From contig NZ_CP028897.1 of NCBI RefSeq assembly GCF_003072645.1, forward strand, positions 3,299,658 to 3,363,657: a DNA stretch of 64,000 nucleotides, read 5' to 3'. Origin of the DNA: Dongshaea marina (GTDB taxonomy: Bacteria > Pseudomonadota > Gammaproteobacteria > Enterobacterales > Aeromonadaceae). The stretch's first letter is position 1, and each line of letters begins with the position of its first letter. Shown here one piece after another: positions 49,052-59,162 of the stretch. A program made the translations under genes and the position numbers. The notes under the pieces are model-generated. The model ran no database searches. It had not been told where the DNA came from and saw only the letters and a list, made by a program, of their open reading frames with translations.

Positions 49052-49556
49052 GGCTGTGACTCTTGGCTGAATTCAACTATAAGCATAGATGAACTCATCA
49101 TAATTGCAGCTCTGCCCGATATGCCGGTGCTGACTGGCAGCCGCTAAAGTTCCCAGCTGCAACTCTTTCTATCCTGCGGATGGCTCTTCTATCTGTGGCC
49201 AGGCCACGGAAATGTCGGGATGTGATGAGAGTATGGATGCTCGAATGCCGCGGTAGCCAGGGAGGGCGTTAGCTGCCGACAGCACATTACTTTTGTATCG
49301 TCAAAAGTAATCAAAGTCTCAAAAATGATAAGGAGGAGGCCTGGTTCAAATTCCGCTGAAATGCAACGGACACTGGGCTGGCGATTTCTTAGAGGAGATA
49401 ACTGACTCAATTCATCGCATAACAGATGAATTTTTATCCCCTGCTGTGATGCCTGGTCATCTCGCGATAATAACAAAGATACAGTTAAGAAGAAGGATCA
49501 CCAGGGGAGTCAATCCTAACTGGGAGAAAACTTCTACCATTCTCAAGTATCAGGGG
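49052..49556. other. Intergenic region with a repeat fragment
   Basis: About 500 bp. A fragment of the dispersed repeat lies at 49262-49325; hairpin 2 is ATTACTTTTG (49286-49295), loop TATCGT, CAAAAGTAAT (49302-49311). A 95-codon minus-strand frame over 49189-49476 is a repeat shadow. Nothing else is recognised. Confidence 0.5.
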
Positions 49557-49640
49557 TTAGTACCCGAGTATAAAATAGAGGGTAAATACAGCGACAATGA
49601 CAGCTAGGCTTATCATCATGATCATATCGGTTACGAGCAT
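49557..49640 (-). CDS. Predicted 27-aa single-helix membrane peptide
   Basis: ATG at 49640 is preceded at 6 bases by GGAGGTGA, a near-perfect complement to the 16S rRNA tail. The frame encodes LVTDMIMMISLAVIVAVFTL and ends LYFILGY, essentially one membrane helix with an acidic N-terminus. The strong ribosome site and uniform hydrophobicity support a real small membrane protein. No large partner gene is next to it. Confidence 0.55.
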   Translation of the reverse strand: MLVTDMIMMISLAVIVAVFTLYFILGY

Positions 49641-49881
49641 AAATCACCTCCAAATCAGACATTGTTTCAACGGCAAACAAGTACCTCTGATGCTACTCTC
49701 TGCAATTTGATAACGCTCAACAACATCATGAGTTTGCAGTGGAATACAGGTGCTACTACACTCTCACCCTACATTCAACTGTCTAATTATGCAATTAAAC
49801 AGCATATTAAGCCACCGATAGTTGACATATTTCCCTCCGGATGTTTCGAGAGTGTTAACTGAGCACCGACAAACTTGTAAC

Positions 49882-50484
49882 TCAGCTTGCCTTGATGAGC
49901 CCAAACAGGGCCTCTGCCAGCTGACTATGGCTCAGTGGGTCGAGATGAACACCATCCTCTGCATAGCCGGTGCATATTATGGCCGCATCCAAATACAATC
50001 CTTGATAACGCTCGGCCAGCTCACGATAACCCTGACGCAGTGCGGGTAGTTTTTCCGGTGCAGCACTAAAGCCTGCCTGTAGCGCAAAATCTAAAATCCT
50101 GGGGGGAGAAACCAGGATGATCTGAGGAAACGGAACCACTGTTTGCTGAATACAGCGAATGAGGGACTCCATACTATTGACGATATCGCTGGCACTGCGC
50201 CCCAAGTGATCGCTTAAATCATTGGTGCCAAGCATCAGGATCACCTTGTCCAATAAGCCGTGTTGAGCAAGCACCGCGGGCAAGGTATCATATCCATTAA
50301 GCCCCGGCATCCCTGGCTCTTCGACCCCGGTGTTTCGGCCATTAAGCCCCTCTTCAATCACCTGGTAATCCTCACCCAGTTTCTGCCCCAGCAGACCGGG
50401 CCAGCGCACGCTTTCAGCAAAGCGACTTCCACCGGTGATATATCCCCAAACATTAGAATCACCGTAACAAAGAATTTTTTTCAT
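49882..50484 (-). CDS. SGNH/GDSL-family hydrolase
   Basis: 200 residues. Block I CYGDSNVWGY holds the nucleophile Ser at residue 10; LNGRNTG supplies the block II Gly; LGTNDLSD is block III; DGVHLDPLSH holds the Asp and His. No signal peptide, so a cytosolic esterase or lipase-like enzyme. It resembles arylesterase/acetylhydrolase members. Substrate unknown. Confidence 0.88.
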   Translation of the reverse strand: MKKILCYGDSNVWGYITGGSRFAESVRWPGLLGQKLGEDYQVIEEGLNGRNTGVEEPGMPGLNGYDTLPAVLAQHGLLDKVILMLGTNDLSDHLGRSASDIVNSMESLIRCIQQTVVPFPQIILVSPPRILDFALQAGFSAAPEKLPALRQGYRELAERYQGLYLDAAIICTGYAEDGVHLDPLSHSQLAEALFGLIKAS

Positions 50485-50845
50485 ATAAGTCCGATTCCCT
50501 GAGAAATTTACTCAGTGCAGTCTAACAGATATGTCGTCGCCACCCGACTTTAGATGCATGAGAGCTGACATCACTTTGTCGCCTTAGCTGATCTGTGAGT
50601 TAAAGAAAGAACAACCCACTACATGCCAAAGATTGAGAAGGTAAATGAAATTTATTCTTTCTATCTTATTCTGCGTATTTATGAGAAATACAATTCTCGC
50701 TTTTAACAGAGCAAAAACCTCTCGCACCGCTGTAACGAGTTGATATTATAGTAATATTATGCAAATATCCTATACAAAAGCGGCAACCCAGTGCTGAACT
50801 TATACTAAATTCAACCTAATAAGCAGTTAAACTCTAGGGAAGAAC
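50485..50845. other. AT-rich intergenic region
   Basis: 360 bp of lower GC than the flanking core genes, marking the left edge of an accessory patch. No gene, RNA or clear promoter was identified. Confidence 0.4.
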
Positions 50846-51514
50846 ATGAAGTGTTGGGCGAAAAACGTATCTCCCTGCTGTAATACGCAGTCTAGTGAGC
50901 ACTATATATCAAAGGGGCTTTTCAGCGATAAGATGCTTTACGTTGAAAGTGCACCTTTCCTTGGTGGAACTAGCAAAGAGATTGCTAAGGCATCTCTCAC
51001 AAGAAACTGCCTTTGTAAAAGGCACAATGAAAGACTTTCCATATATGATGATGAAGCAATTCATTATGGTGAATCTCTTAAATATTGTTTAGAGCTCTCA
51101 CTGAAGAGAAAAAATTCAAATGCAAGAAAATTCAGTTTACATTCCAGAATCATCAATTGTGATCGCCTCAATCGTTGGATAATAAAAACCTACTTGGGAT
51201 TAGCTGAGTTCTTCAAATATGAATCGGCAATAGACAAAGGAGAATTGGCGAAGCTAGTATATTCAGACACTTCGATTAAGCACTATCTTCATCTAGAAAC
51301 AACAATGGAAATACAAGAAGACTTCCAAATAAAGGAGTCTGTATCTATCGCGCCACTAGAAAAAAATGAGAGGACGATCGGAATACAAGTTGAACTATAC
51401 GGCATTCGGCTTAATGGAATATTCTCAGATAAACCAGAATATATTCAGAGCCCTATAAGAGTAAAGTTTAATGAGCATAAACAAGGTCCATCCTGCGTGG
51501 TGAAGTTCAAATGA
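50846..51514 (+). CDS. HNH-endonuclease-like hypothetical protein
   Basis: 222 residues in AT-rich DNA. The N-terminal 70 residues look like a zinc-bound HNH-type fold: CC near residue 10, SEHYISKGLF, then NCLCKRHNERLSIYDDEA, matching the C-x-H-N pattern seen in HNH_5-like proteins. The remainder is helical then beta-rich with no family I know. The composition points to recent transfer. It might be a defence or mobile-element nuclease, but that is inference. Confidence 0.5.
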   Translation: MKCWAKNVSPCCNTQSSEHYISKGLFSDKMLYVESAPFLGGTSKEIAKASLTRNCLCKRHNERLSIYDDEAIHYGESLKYCLELSLKRKNSNARKFSLHSRIINCDRLNRWIIKTYLGLAEFFKYESAIDKGELAKLVYSDTSIKHYLHLETTMEIQEDFQIKESVSIAPLEKNERTIGIQVELYGIRLNGIFSDKPEYIQSPIRVKFNEHKQGPSCVVKFK

Positions 51515-52006
51515 ATTTTTATAATCCTGCAATGGTTCCACTGACCTGTCATTTAAATTTCAGGCAGAATTACGTACAAGGCTTTCAGGCTGATTTTCCT
51601 GTATTATGTACTAGAAAGGATTGAGTATGAGTGAAATCAAACCAGAATTAATTGCCATAAATCATGATGAGTATTATGCAAAACATATCGGTGTTACTCC
51701 AGATGGCCTTCAATTTTTTCTAACAAACCCATTCGAGCCAGATTCACAAGGAAAAAAAGGTTGCGAATATATAGCACTATTCAAGTTTGATGAAAAAGGA
51801 AACCTTGTCGATTCTGAAATTGAAGCGTTAGGTCCAAGGGGATTTTTTTCTGATGATGATGCAAGGGAGAAGTATTATTCAAGGCTTGAGAGTCTTGGTA
51901 ACGTAAATTATCAAAGAATTGAAGTTAAGCCTTTTTGTGTAAAGTACAATGATACAAACTTCGGATTAATTGCTCGGGAGCCAGAATACGCAGGTGATAT
52001 TTGGGC

Positions 52007-53047
52007 GGCGTTGTTTCCTAAATCGATGGAACCTTTTGGTTTGAGCAAGATCTGATCTCCCATCGTCATGATGGGAAGCTTCAAATGGGTAAATCCAACG
52101 GCAAAATCAAGAACTGGTCTCAATACAATAAAGCATTGGTAAAGCGTGGCTCGATCACCTTCTGGTTGGATGAGAATGCAGTCAAAAACTGGCATTGTCA
52201 GGAGCACCATGGCGACAGAGGAAGAGGCTTCACGTTCAGTGATACCGCTATCGAAACCGCGTTGATGCTCAAAGGAGTATTCAGCCTTCCACTGAGGGGG
52301 TTGCAAGGATTCCTTGATTCGGTCTTTCAGCTCATGAATGTTCCTCTTAAGTCACCGACTTATAGCTGTATCAGCAAACGAGCGAAGACCGTTGAGATAA
52401 AATATCGCCGCCCCAGCCGAGGCCCTGTTGCTCACGTGGTCGTTGATGGGACAGGGCTCAAAATCCACGGTGAGGGAGAGTGGAAAATGCGCAAGCACGG
52501 AAAAGAAAAGCGCCGAGTTTGGCGCAAGCTCCACCTGGCTGTTGATGCTCAAACTCATGAAATCATAGCAGCCGAGGTCAGCCTTGATAGTGTTGGAGAT
52601 AACGAGGTGTTGCCGACCTTATTAAACCCACTACGACGCAAGATACAGCAAGTCTCAGCAGATGGTGCATACGATACAGAGGCTTGCTATGCACTGTTAC
52701 AGAGAAAGGGTTGTAAACCAACGATTCCTCCCCGCAGTAATGCAGCTTACTGGAAAGGAGATCATCCCAGAAATGAAGCTGTCGAAGCGCTTAAAAATGG
52801 GCAGCTTTCACAATGGAAGCATGACAACGACTACCATCAGCGCTCGTTAGCAGAAACAGCAATGTCTCGCTACAAACAGCTCAATTCTCCACAGCTGAGC
52901 TTACGTTGTTATAACGGTCAGGTTGGGGAAGCCTTGGCCGGAGTTAAAGCTTTAAACAAAGTGATCGGGCTTGGTATGCCTGTCAGGCAGCAAGCTGCCT
53001 GAATGGGTACAAGTCAATTATCAGACTCGGATTTAGGAAACAACGCC
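52007..53047 (+). mobile_element. IS5-family (IS903 group) insertion sequence
   Basis: 1041 bp with perfect 18-bp terminal inverted repeats, GGCGTTGTTTCCTAAATC at 52007-52024 and its complement at 53030-53047. It is flanked by a 9-bp direct repeat TATTTGGGC (51998-52006 and 53048-53056), the duplication size typical of IS903. One transposase gene, intact. Confidence 0.96.
52085..53002 (+). CDS. IS5-family transposase
   Basis: 305 residues. DDE residues read as D121 (VVVDGTG), D193 (SADGAYD) and E257 (LAETAMSRYK). The KIKNWSQYNKALVKRGSITFW start is characteristic of the IS903/IS1031-type group. No frameshift, so the element is potentially active. Confidence 0.95.
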   Translation: MGKSNGKIKNWSQYNKALVKRGSITFWLDENAVKNWHCQEHHGDRGRGFTFSDTAIETALMLKGVFSLPLRGLQGFLDSVFQLMNVPLKSPTYSCISKRAKTVEIKYRRPSRGPVAHVVVDGTGLKIHGEGEWKMRKHGKEKRRVWRKLHLAVDAQTHEIIAAEVSLDSVGDNEVLPTLLNPLRRKIQQVSADGAYDTEACYALLQRKGCKPTIPPRSNAAYWKGDHPRNEAVEALKNGQLSQWKHDNDYHQRSLAETAMSRYKQLNSPQLSLRCYNGQVGEALAGVKALNKVIGLGMPVRQQAA

Positions 53048-53204
53048 TATTTGGGCTGTAGATCTTTTACCTGGTAATTATATGGCATTTTTCGATCCAT
53101 GGGACAGTGGTGAGTATGACACGTAATGCGCATAACAAGATGCAACATTAGACTTCCACTATTTATCATATAACTGACATGCTAATTTGAAAGATCCAAT
53201 TATT

Positions 53205-53345
53205 TCAAGCCATGGATGGCGAGCCGCGCAGCTCGATGGAGGGACTCATCGCGCGGAGCGAGATTTTGCCTACTTTTGACGATACAAAAGTAGGGCGCAG
53301 TCGGCGCCCCGACACTATGCAGCGAAGCTGCAAACCCCAGCCCGA
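53205..53345 (+). repeat. Structured dispersed repeat, copy 4
   Basis: Opposite orientation to the copies at 20 kb. Hairpin 1 GATG-GAGGGACT-CATC (53235-53250), hairpin 2 CCTACTTTTG-ACGATA-CAAAAGTAGG (53269-53294), hairpin 3 GTCGG-CGCC-CCGAC soon after. It lies between the IS-disrupted gene and nqrM. Confidence 0.7.
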
Positions 53346-53434
53346 AGGGCATCTGCTCTCTGAGCTGAAACCGCCACCGGCGGGTAATCATCATTCATTG
53401 AAATGATGGGATACCTCAAAGGTATCCCATCCCA

Positions 53435-53644
53435 CTAAAGAATTCGATTATCCTGATACCCCTGCTCCCGCATCTTCTTCTTGCGGGCATCGCAGGGCTC
53501 GGGGCAGTCACACTCCTTCTCGATACCGATCGAACCAAGGCCTCCGCAGGAGCCCTTGATCGTCTTGCGCTGAACTATATATCCGATCGCCATCGCCGCA
53601 AACACCAGGATAAACACCAAAAATGTGATCAAAAAATAGATCAT
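53435..53644 (-). CDS. nqrM: Na+-NQR maturation protein NqrM
   Basis: 69 residues. One N-terminal membrane helix (FLITFLVFILVFAAMAIGYIV) then a Cys cluster (GSCGG, CDCPEPC), as in NqrM/DUF539, which helps deliver the iron held by NqrD and NqrE. Its ATG overlaps the apbE stop (ATGA). Confidence 0.93.
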   Translation of the reverse strand: MIYFLITFLVFILVFAAMAIGYIVQRKTIKGSCGGLGSIGIEKECDCPEPCDARKKKMREQGYQDNRIL

Positions 53645-54675
53645 CCGCGACTCACTATATATTTTTTAAAGGCCTGACTATAAGACTCCCGAACCCCATC
53701 TTTGGTTCGCTCGATCACAAATACCGCCAGGTTATGTTTCTTGGCAAACGCTAGGGTGCGCTTTGCGCCCATCACCATGAAGGCAGTGGCATAACCATCG
53801 GCATCCATGCAGGAGGGGGTCACCACACTCACCGAGAGGATCTTGTTGACCTCGGGCTTGCCGGTCAGAGGATTGATCTCGTGGGCAAAGGTCTTACCAT
53901 CAAGCTTGTAGAAGTTACGATAGTCTCCGGAGGTGGCGATGGCATTGTCACCTATCTGAAGCACCTCCTGAACCGTCCCCCAGCGTTTGGCCGGCTTCTC
54001 AATCGCTACCCGCCACTTGGTGCCCTTGCCATTGACCCCGTTGGCCCGAACCTCGCCACCGATATCCACCAAATAGTTATCGATTCCGAGGGACTCGATA
54101 TAATCGGCCACCTTATCCACCCCAAACCCCTTGGCGATCGCCGAGAGATCCACATACAAACCCGGGATATCCTTTTGCAGGTACTGGCCCTCCACACTGG
54201 TGGTCACATGCAAAAAGCCCAGCCCGACCCGCTTGCGGGTTCGCTCAATTAAAGCCTCCGATGGAACCTGGGTTGGCCGCTTATCCGGACCAAAGCCCCA
54301 CAGGTTTACCAGCGGGCCGACCGTCACATCCAGCGCTCCCCGGGTCATCCGTCCGATCTGGATCGCCCGGGTCACCACCCTGGCGGTATCTACGGAGACC
54401 GCAAATGGCTTGGTCTGTTTCGATGAATTAAAACGCGATAGCTCGGAGTCCGGAATGAAGGTCGACATCTGCTGATTAACCTCATCCAGCAGTGCATCCA
54501 CCTTTGCCTTAAACTTATCCGGATCCTTGATCCCATCTCCGGTTACCTTAATCGAATAGAAGGTCCCCATGGTCTGGCCACTGATGGCGATCTCTTTTTT
54601 GGCCTGTCCCTGACAGGCCGTCAACAAAATGGCCAGCCCGCTAAGGGCCAGCCATCGAATTACCACAGACACCAT
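53641..54675 (-). CDS. apbE: FAD:protein FMN transferase ApbE
   Basis: 344 residues. Lipoprotein signal with LLTAC near residue 20, so anchored outside the inner membrane. It attaches FMN through phosphoester bonds to threonines of NqrB and NqrC. DIGGEVRANG and TSGDYRNFY with the following HEINPLTGKP are the FAD and metal motifs. Lies between nqrF and nqrM, as in Vibrio. Confidence 0.95.
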   Translation of the reverse strand: MVSVVIRWLALSGLAILLTACQGQAKKEIAISGQTMGTFYSIKVTGDGIKDPDKFKAKVDALLDEVNQQMSTFIPDSELSRFNSSKQTKPFAVSVDTARVVTRAIQIGRMTRGALDVTVGPLVNLWGFGPDKRPTQVPSEALIERTRKRVGLGFLHVTTSVEGQYLQKDIPGLYVDLSAIAKGFGVDKVADYIESLGIDNYLVDIGGEVRANGVNGKGTKWRVAIEKPAKRWGTVQEVLQIGDNAIATSGDYRNFYKLDGKTFAHEINPLTGKPEVNKILSVSVVTPSCMDADGYATAFMVMGAKRTLAFAKKHNLAVFVIERTKDGVRESYSQAFKKYIVSRG

Positions 54676-54679
54676 TTAT

Positions 54680-55902
54680 TTAACCACCAAAATCATCCAA
54701 CAGGATATTGTCTTCCTCGACTCCGAGATCCTTGAGCATCCGGATCACCGCGGCGTTCATCACCGGAGGACCACACATATAGTACTCACAATCCTCGGGG
54801 CCTCGTGATCCTTGAGATACTGTTCATAGAGCACGTTATGGATGAAGCCGGTATAACCATCCCAGTTATCCTCAGGCTGGGGATCCGAAAGGGCCACATG
54901 CCACTCAAAGTTTTCACACTCCTCGGCCAGCTTGTCGAAGTCCTCCACATAGAACATCTCACGCTTGGAGCGGGCACCATACCAGAAGGTGATCTTACGC
55001 TTACTCGCAAGGCGTTTGAGCTGATCGAAGATGTGCGAGCGCATCGGCGCCATCCCGGCACCCCCGCCGATAAATACCATCTCGGCATCTGTCTCTTTGG
55101 CAAAGAACTCGCCAAAAGGCCCGGAGATGGTGACCTGATCGCCCGGCTTGAGGCTCCAGATGTAGGAGGACATCAGTCCCGGTGGGATCTTGGGATGATT
55201 AGGCGGCGGTGTAGCGATCCGCACGTTGAGCATGATCACCCCCTCCTCGTCGGGATAGTTTGCCATTGAGTAGGCTCGCACCACATGCTCATCCACCTTG
55301 GACTCGAGATCGAAGAACTTAAAATGCTCCCAGTCGCCACGATACTCACCGGGCACATCAAAGTCGGCAAACTTCACATGGTGCGGGTCTGCCTCGATCT
55401 GGATGTAACCCCCGGCCCTGAAGGGCACCGATTCACCATCGGGGATCTTCAGCACCAGCTCTTTGATGAAGGTAGCCACATTGTCATTGGATACCACCTC
55501 ACACTGCCATTTACGAATGCCGAAGATCTCTTCGGGCAGCTCGATCTCCATGTCATGCTTCACATTGACCTGACAGGCCAGGCGGGTACCGCTACGGGCA
55601 TCGCGCTTACTGATATGATCCAGCTCGGTGGGCAGGATATCTCCGCCCCCGGACTTGACCACCACCCGGCACTGGCCACAGGAGCCACCGCCACCGCAAG
55701 CCGATGAGATAAAGATCTCGTTGGCAGCTAGGGCACCCAACAGCTTACCTCCGGCCTGGGCGGTCGTTGATTTCTCGGGATCGCCATTGATGCTCAGGGT
55801 TACATCCCCCTCGGCCACCAGCCGGGACTTGGCCAGCAGGATCACTGCCACCAAAATCAGCACAATCACGATAAACATGACGACGCCTAAAATTATTTCC
55901 AT
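54680..55902 (-). CDS. nqrF: Na+-translocating NADH:quinone reductase subunit F (3' frameshift as given)
   Basis: NADH-oxidising subunit with an N-terminal membrane helix, a 2Fe-2S domain ([12 protein letters not shown] with a later LACQV Cys), an FAD domain (RAYSMANYP) and an NADH domain ([14 protein letters not shown]). As given the frame ends early after KDHEAP. One more base in the G4 run (plus strand, 54797-54800) gives [20 protein letters not shown], ending DDFGG at 54680, the standard C-terminus, for about 408 residues. Confidence 0.94.
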
Positions 55903-55929
55903 TACCGATTCCTTCTACCCTGTTAACTG

Positions 55930-56526
55930 CTACAGCGATACACCCGAAAAGGACATAAAGCCCAGTGCCATCAGCCCGGCGGTGATAAAGGTGATCCCAA
56001 GCCCGCGCAATCCCGGCGGGACATCGGAGTACTTCATCTTCTCACGAAGCCCTGCCATCAGGACGATGGCCAGCATCCATCCCAGGCCACTGCCAAATCC
56101 GTACACCACGGACTCGGTGAAGTTGTATTCACGCTGCACCATGAAGGAGACGCCACCGAAGATGGCACAGTTCACCGTGATCAGCGGCAGGAAGATCCCA
56201 AGGGCGTTGTACAGAGCCGGGAAGTACTTATCCAGGGTCATCTCCAGGATCTGCACCACGGCCGCAATCACCCCGATAAAGGTGATGAAGTTCAGAAAGC
56301 TCAGATCCACCCCGGAGATCAGGGCCCCATCCTTGAGGATATACACATAGATGAGGTTATTGAGCGGCACCACTATTGTCTGCACCACGGTCACCGCGAT
56401 CCCAAGGCCAATCGCCGTCTTGATCTTCTTGGACACCGCCAGGAAGGTACACATTCCCAGGAAGAACGAGAGCGCCAGGTTCTGAATAAAGACTGAGCTG
56501 ATAAAGAGGCTTATATAATGTTCCAT
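55930..56526 (-). CDS. nqrE: Na+-NQR subunit E
   Basis: 198-residue membrane protein with six helices. The Cys in [12 protein letters not shown] and that in TVNCAIFGG are the pair that, with those of NqrD, hold the intramembrane iron site. Ends FSGVSL. Four bases separate it from nqrD. Confidence 0.96.
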   Translation of the reverse strand: MEHYISLFISSVFIQNLALSFFLGMCTFLAVSKKIKTAIGLGIAVTVVQTIVVPLNNLIYVYILKDGALISGVDLSFLNFITFIGVIAAVVQILEMTLDKYFPALYNALGIFLPLITVNCAIFGGVSFMVQREYNFTESVVYGFGSGLGWMLAIVLMAGLREKMKYSDVPPGLRGLGITFITAGLMALGFMSFSGVSL

Positions 56527-56529
56527 CGA

Positions 56530-57154
<625 letters not shown>

Positions 57155-57162
<8 letters not shown>

Positions 57163-57928
57163 AGTTGATCTCTCCCTTGCGAACCTTCTCCAGGAAGGGT
57201 CCCCAGCCTTGAGGTCCCATCCAGAACTTAAAGGTATTTTCCACACCATCGGATGTCAGGGTCGCACCTGACAAAGCATCGATATCGTGAGCCGAACCCT
57301 TAGGTGCGTTTTTCATCACCCGCAGTACCAGATCGCCCTTGCTATCAAACAGGGTCTTACCCACCCACTGCGCCTTCCAGGCGGGATTTTCCACCTCGGC
57401 ACCCAGCCCCGGAGTCTCCTCCTGCTGGTAATAGTTAAGCCCCATCACTGTATTGCCATCGGGCTTGAGGGCTAGCAGGGCATACATGGTAGACCAGAGC
57501 CCCTGGCCGTGGATTGGCAGAATAATCGCCTTGAGTTTGCCCTGATCATCCCGGGCCAGATACACGGGTGCCAGGTTGGCACGCCGGCCTATCTTGGCAA
57601 CATCCTCAGCTGAGGGAACCTTGATACTGGTCTTGGGATCCTTGGCCGCAGATGTCTGACTATAGGTGCTGGCATCTCCGAAGACAAAGTCACCTGTGTT
57701 GAGATCTACCAGTTTAGCCACTATATGTTGCTGATAAGATTGCGCCACATTGTCCACGCTCAGACCAGCAACCTGCAGGATATTGATCTGCTTATCCAGT
57801 GCCTTATTCTCTTTTTGCAGCGGGCGCAGTCCAACCGCGGACAGTGAGACCACGATGGCACACACCAGGCACAGGGTGCCAATCACCACAAAAGTTCGAA
57901 GGACGGTCTCTTTTTTCTTATTGGCCAC
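57155..57928 (-). CDS. nqrC: Na+-NQR subunit C
   Basis: 257 residues from GTG 57928, which has GGAGGATT upstream and gives exactly the Vibrio cholerae length. One N-terminal helix and a periplasmic domain with covalent FMN on the Thr of [13 protein letters not shown], the ApbE target motif. Overlaps the end of nqrB by 11 bp. Confidence 0.96.
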
Positions 57929-59160
57929 GGGCAATCCTCCGCTTGATATTGCGCTGGGTGACAAAATAATCAAACAGCGGGGCAAACAGGTTGGCAAACA
58001 AAATGGCCAGCATCATTCCCTCGGGGAATGCCGGATTGACCACCCGGATCAGCACCACCATCACACCGATGAGTACGCCATACCACCACTTCCCGGCATC
58101 GGTAAAGGAGGCCGAAACCGGATCGGTTGCCATATACATCATTCCAAAGGCAAAGCCCCCAGCACCAGGTGCCAATACCAGGGCATGGCAAACATGTTAT
58201 TGGTATCTGAGCCGATGAGATTAAACAGGGTTGAGCAGGCAATCATGCCGATCATCACCCCCAGGACGATGCGCCAGGAGGCGATTCCCTGGTAGATAAG
58301 GAACAGTCCGCCCAGGATCAACAGCAGGGTTGAGACCTCTCCCATGGAGCCTGGCATGTTTCCGATGAAAGCATCCCACCAGCTGATCGGCTGCTGAGTC
58401 ACAGTATGCAGCAGCGCGCTGTGCCCTCCCTCCTGCCACTGGCTGAGCGCTGTAGCGCCGGAGAAGCCATCCACCGCGGTCCACACGGTTGCACCCGAGA
58501 TCTGCGCCGGATAGGCGAAGAACAGGAAGGCACGCCCGGCCAATGCCGGATTGAGGAAGTTCTTACCGGTTCCGCCAAACAGCTCCTTGGCCACCACTAC
58601 CCGAAGGTGATCCCAAGGGCCGCCTGCCACAGTGGTAGTTCGGGCGGAACTATCAGGGCAAACAGGATCGAGGTCACAAAGAAGCCCTCGTTGACCTCAT
58701 GGCGACGCACGATGGCAAACAACACTTCCCAGAAGCCACCGACCACAAACACTGTGATATAGATGGGGAGGAAGAAAATAGCACCGATCAGCGCCATGCT
58801 TCCCCAGCCGGCTCCCGGGCCAATCTCAGCCCCCAGGGCCTGAGCCAGCGAGTAGTGCCAGTGACTGCTGATAAAGCTCGCAAGCTGCGCAGGATCCGGA
58901 TACATCTGACCCAGGGCGATGACTCCCTGGTGGCCGATGTTGTACCAGCCATAGATCATCGCCGGAAAGACCGAGAGCCAAACCATAATCATGGTCCGCT
59001 TGAGATCCATGCTGTCACGCACATGGGCGTCGGCACGGGTGACCTCTCCCGGTGTATAGAGTATGGTGGCCGCCGCTTCATAGAGCGCATAAAAGCGCTC
59101 AAAGCGGCCCCCCGGCTCGAAGTGGTGCTCGAGCTTATCCAAAACCTTTTTTAAACTCAT
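57918..59160 (-). CDS. nqrB: Na+-NQR subunit B (two frameshifts as given)
   Basis: Membrane subunit carrying covalent FMN and riboflavin and part of the sodium path. Three consecutive frames make one protein: 59160 to about 58602 (ending AALGITFG), to about 58158 (starting [18 protein letters not shown], with the FMN Thr in [10 protein letters not shown], ending WYWHLVLG), and to 57918 ([18 protein letters not shown] to RIARGQ). One extra base in the C3 run at 58600-58602 and one in the C5 run at 58156-58160 restore 414 residues; Vibrio NqrB has 415. Confidence 0.94.
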
Positions 59161-59162
59161 CG

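Larger units (their letters stand above)
51627..53126 (+). pseudogene. Hypothetical gene interrupted by an IS5/IS903-type element
   Basis: The 5' part runs 51627-52006 from ATG after an AAAGGA site; the 3' part runs 53057-53126. Removing the IS and one 9-bp duplication gives a continuous frame: ...EYAGDIWAVDLLPGNYMAFF, then DPWDSGEYDT and stop, about 149 residues. The interrupted form ends early inside the IS after FGLSKI. The SEIKPELIAINHDEYY opening and GLQFFLTNPFEPD suggest a small cytoplasmic protein; family and role not assigned. Confidence 0.85.

Noticed and set aside
49189-49476. 95-codon minus-strand frame
   Set aside because: It overlaps the dispersed repeat fragment, has no ribosome site and resembles the shadow frames over the other copies.
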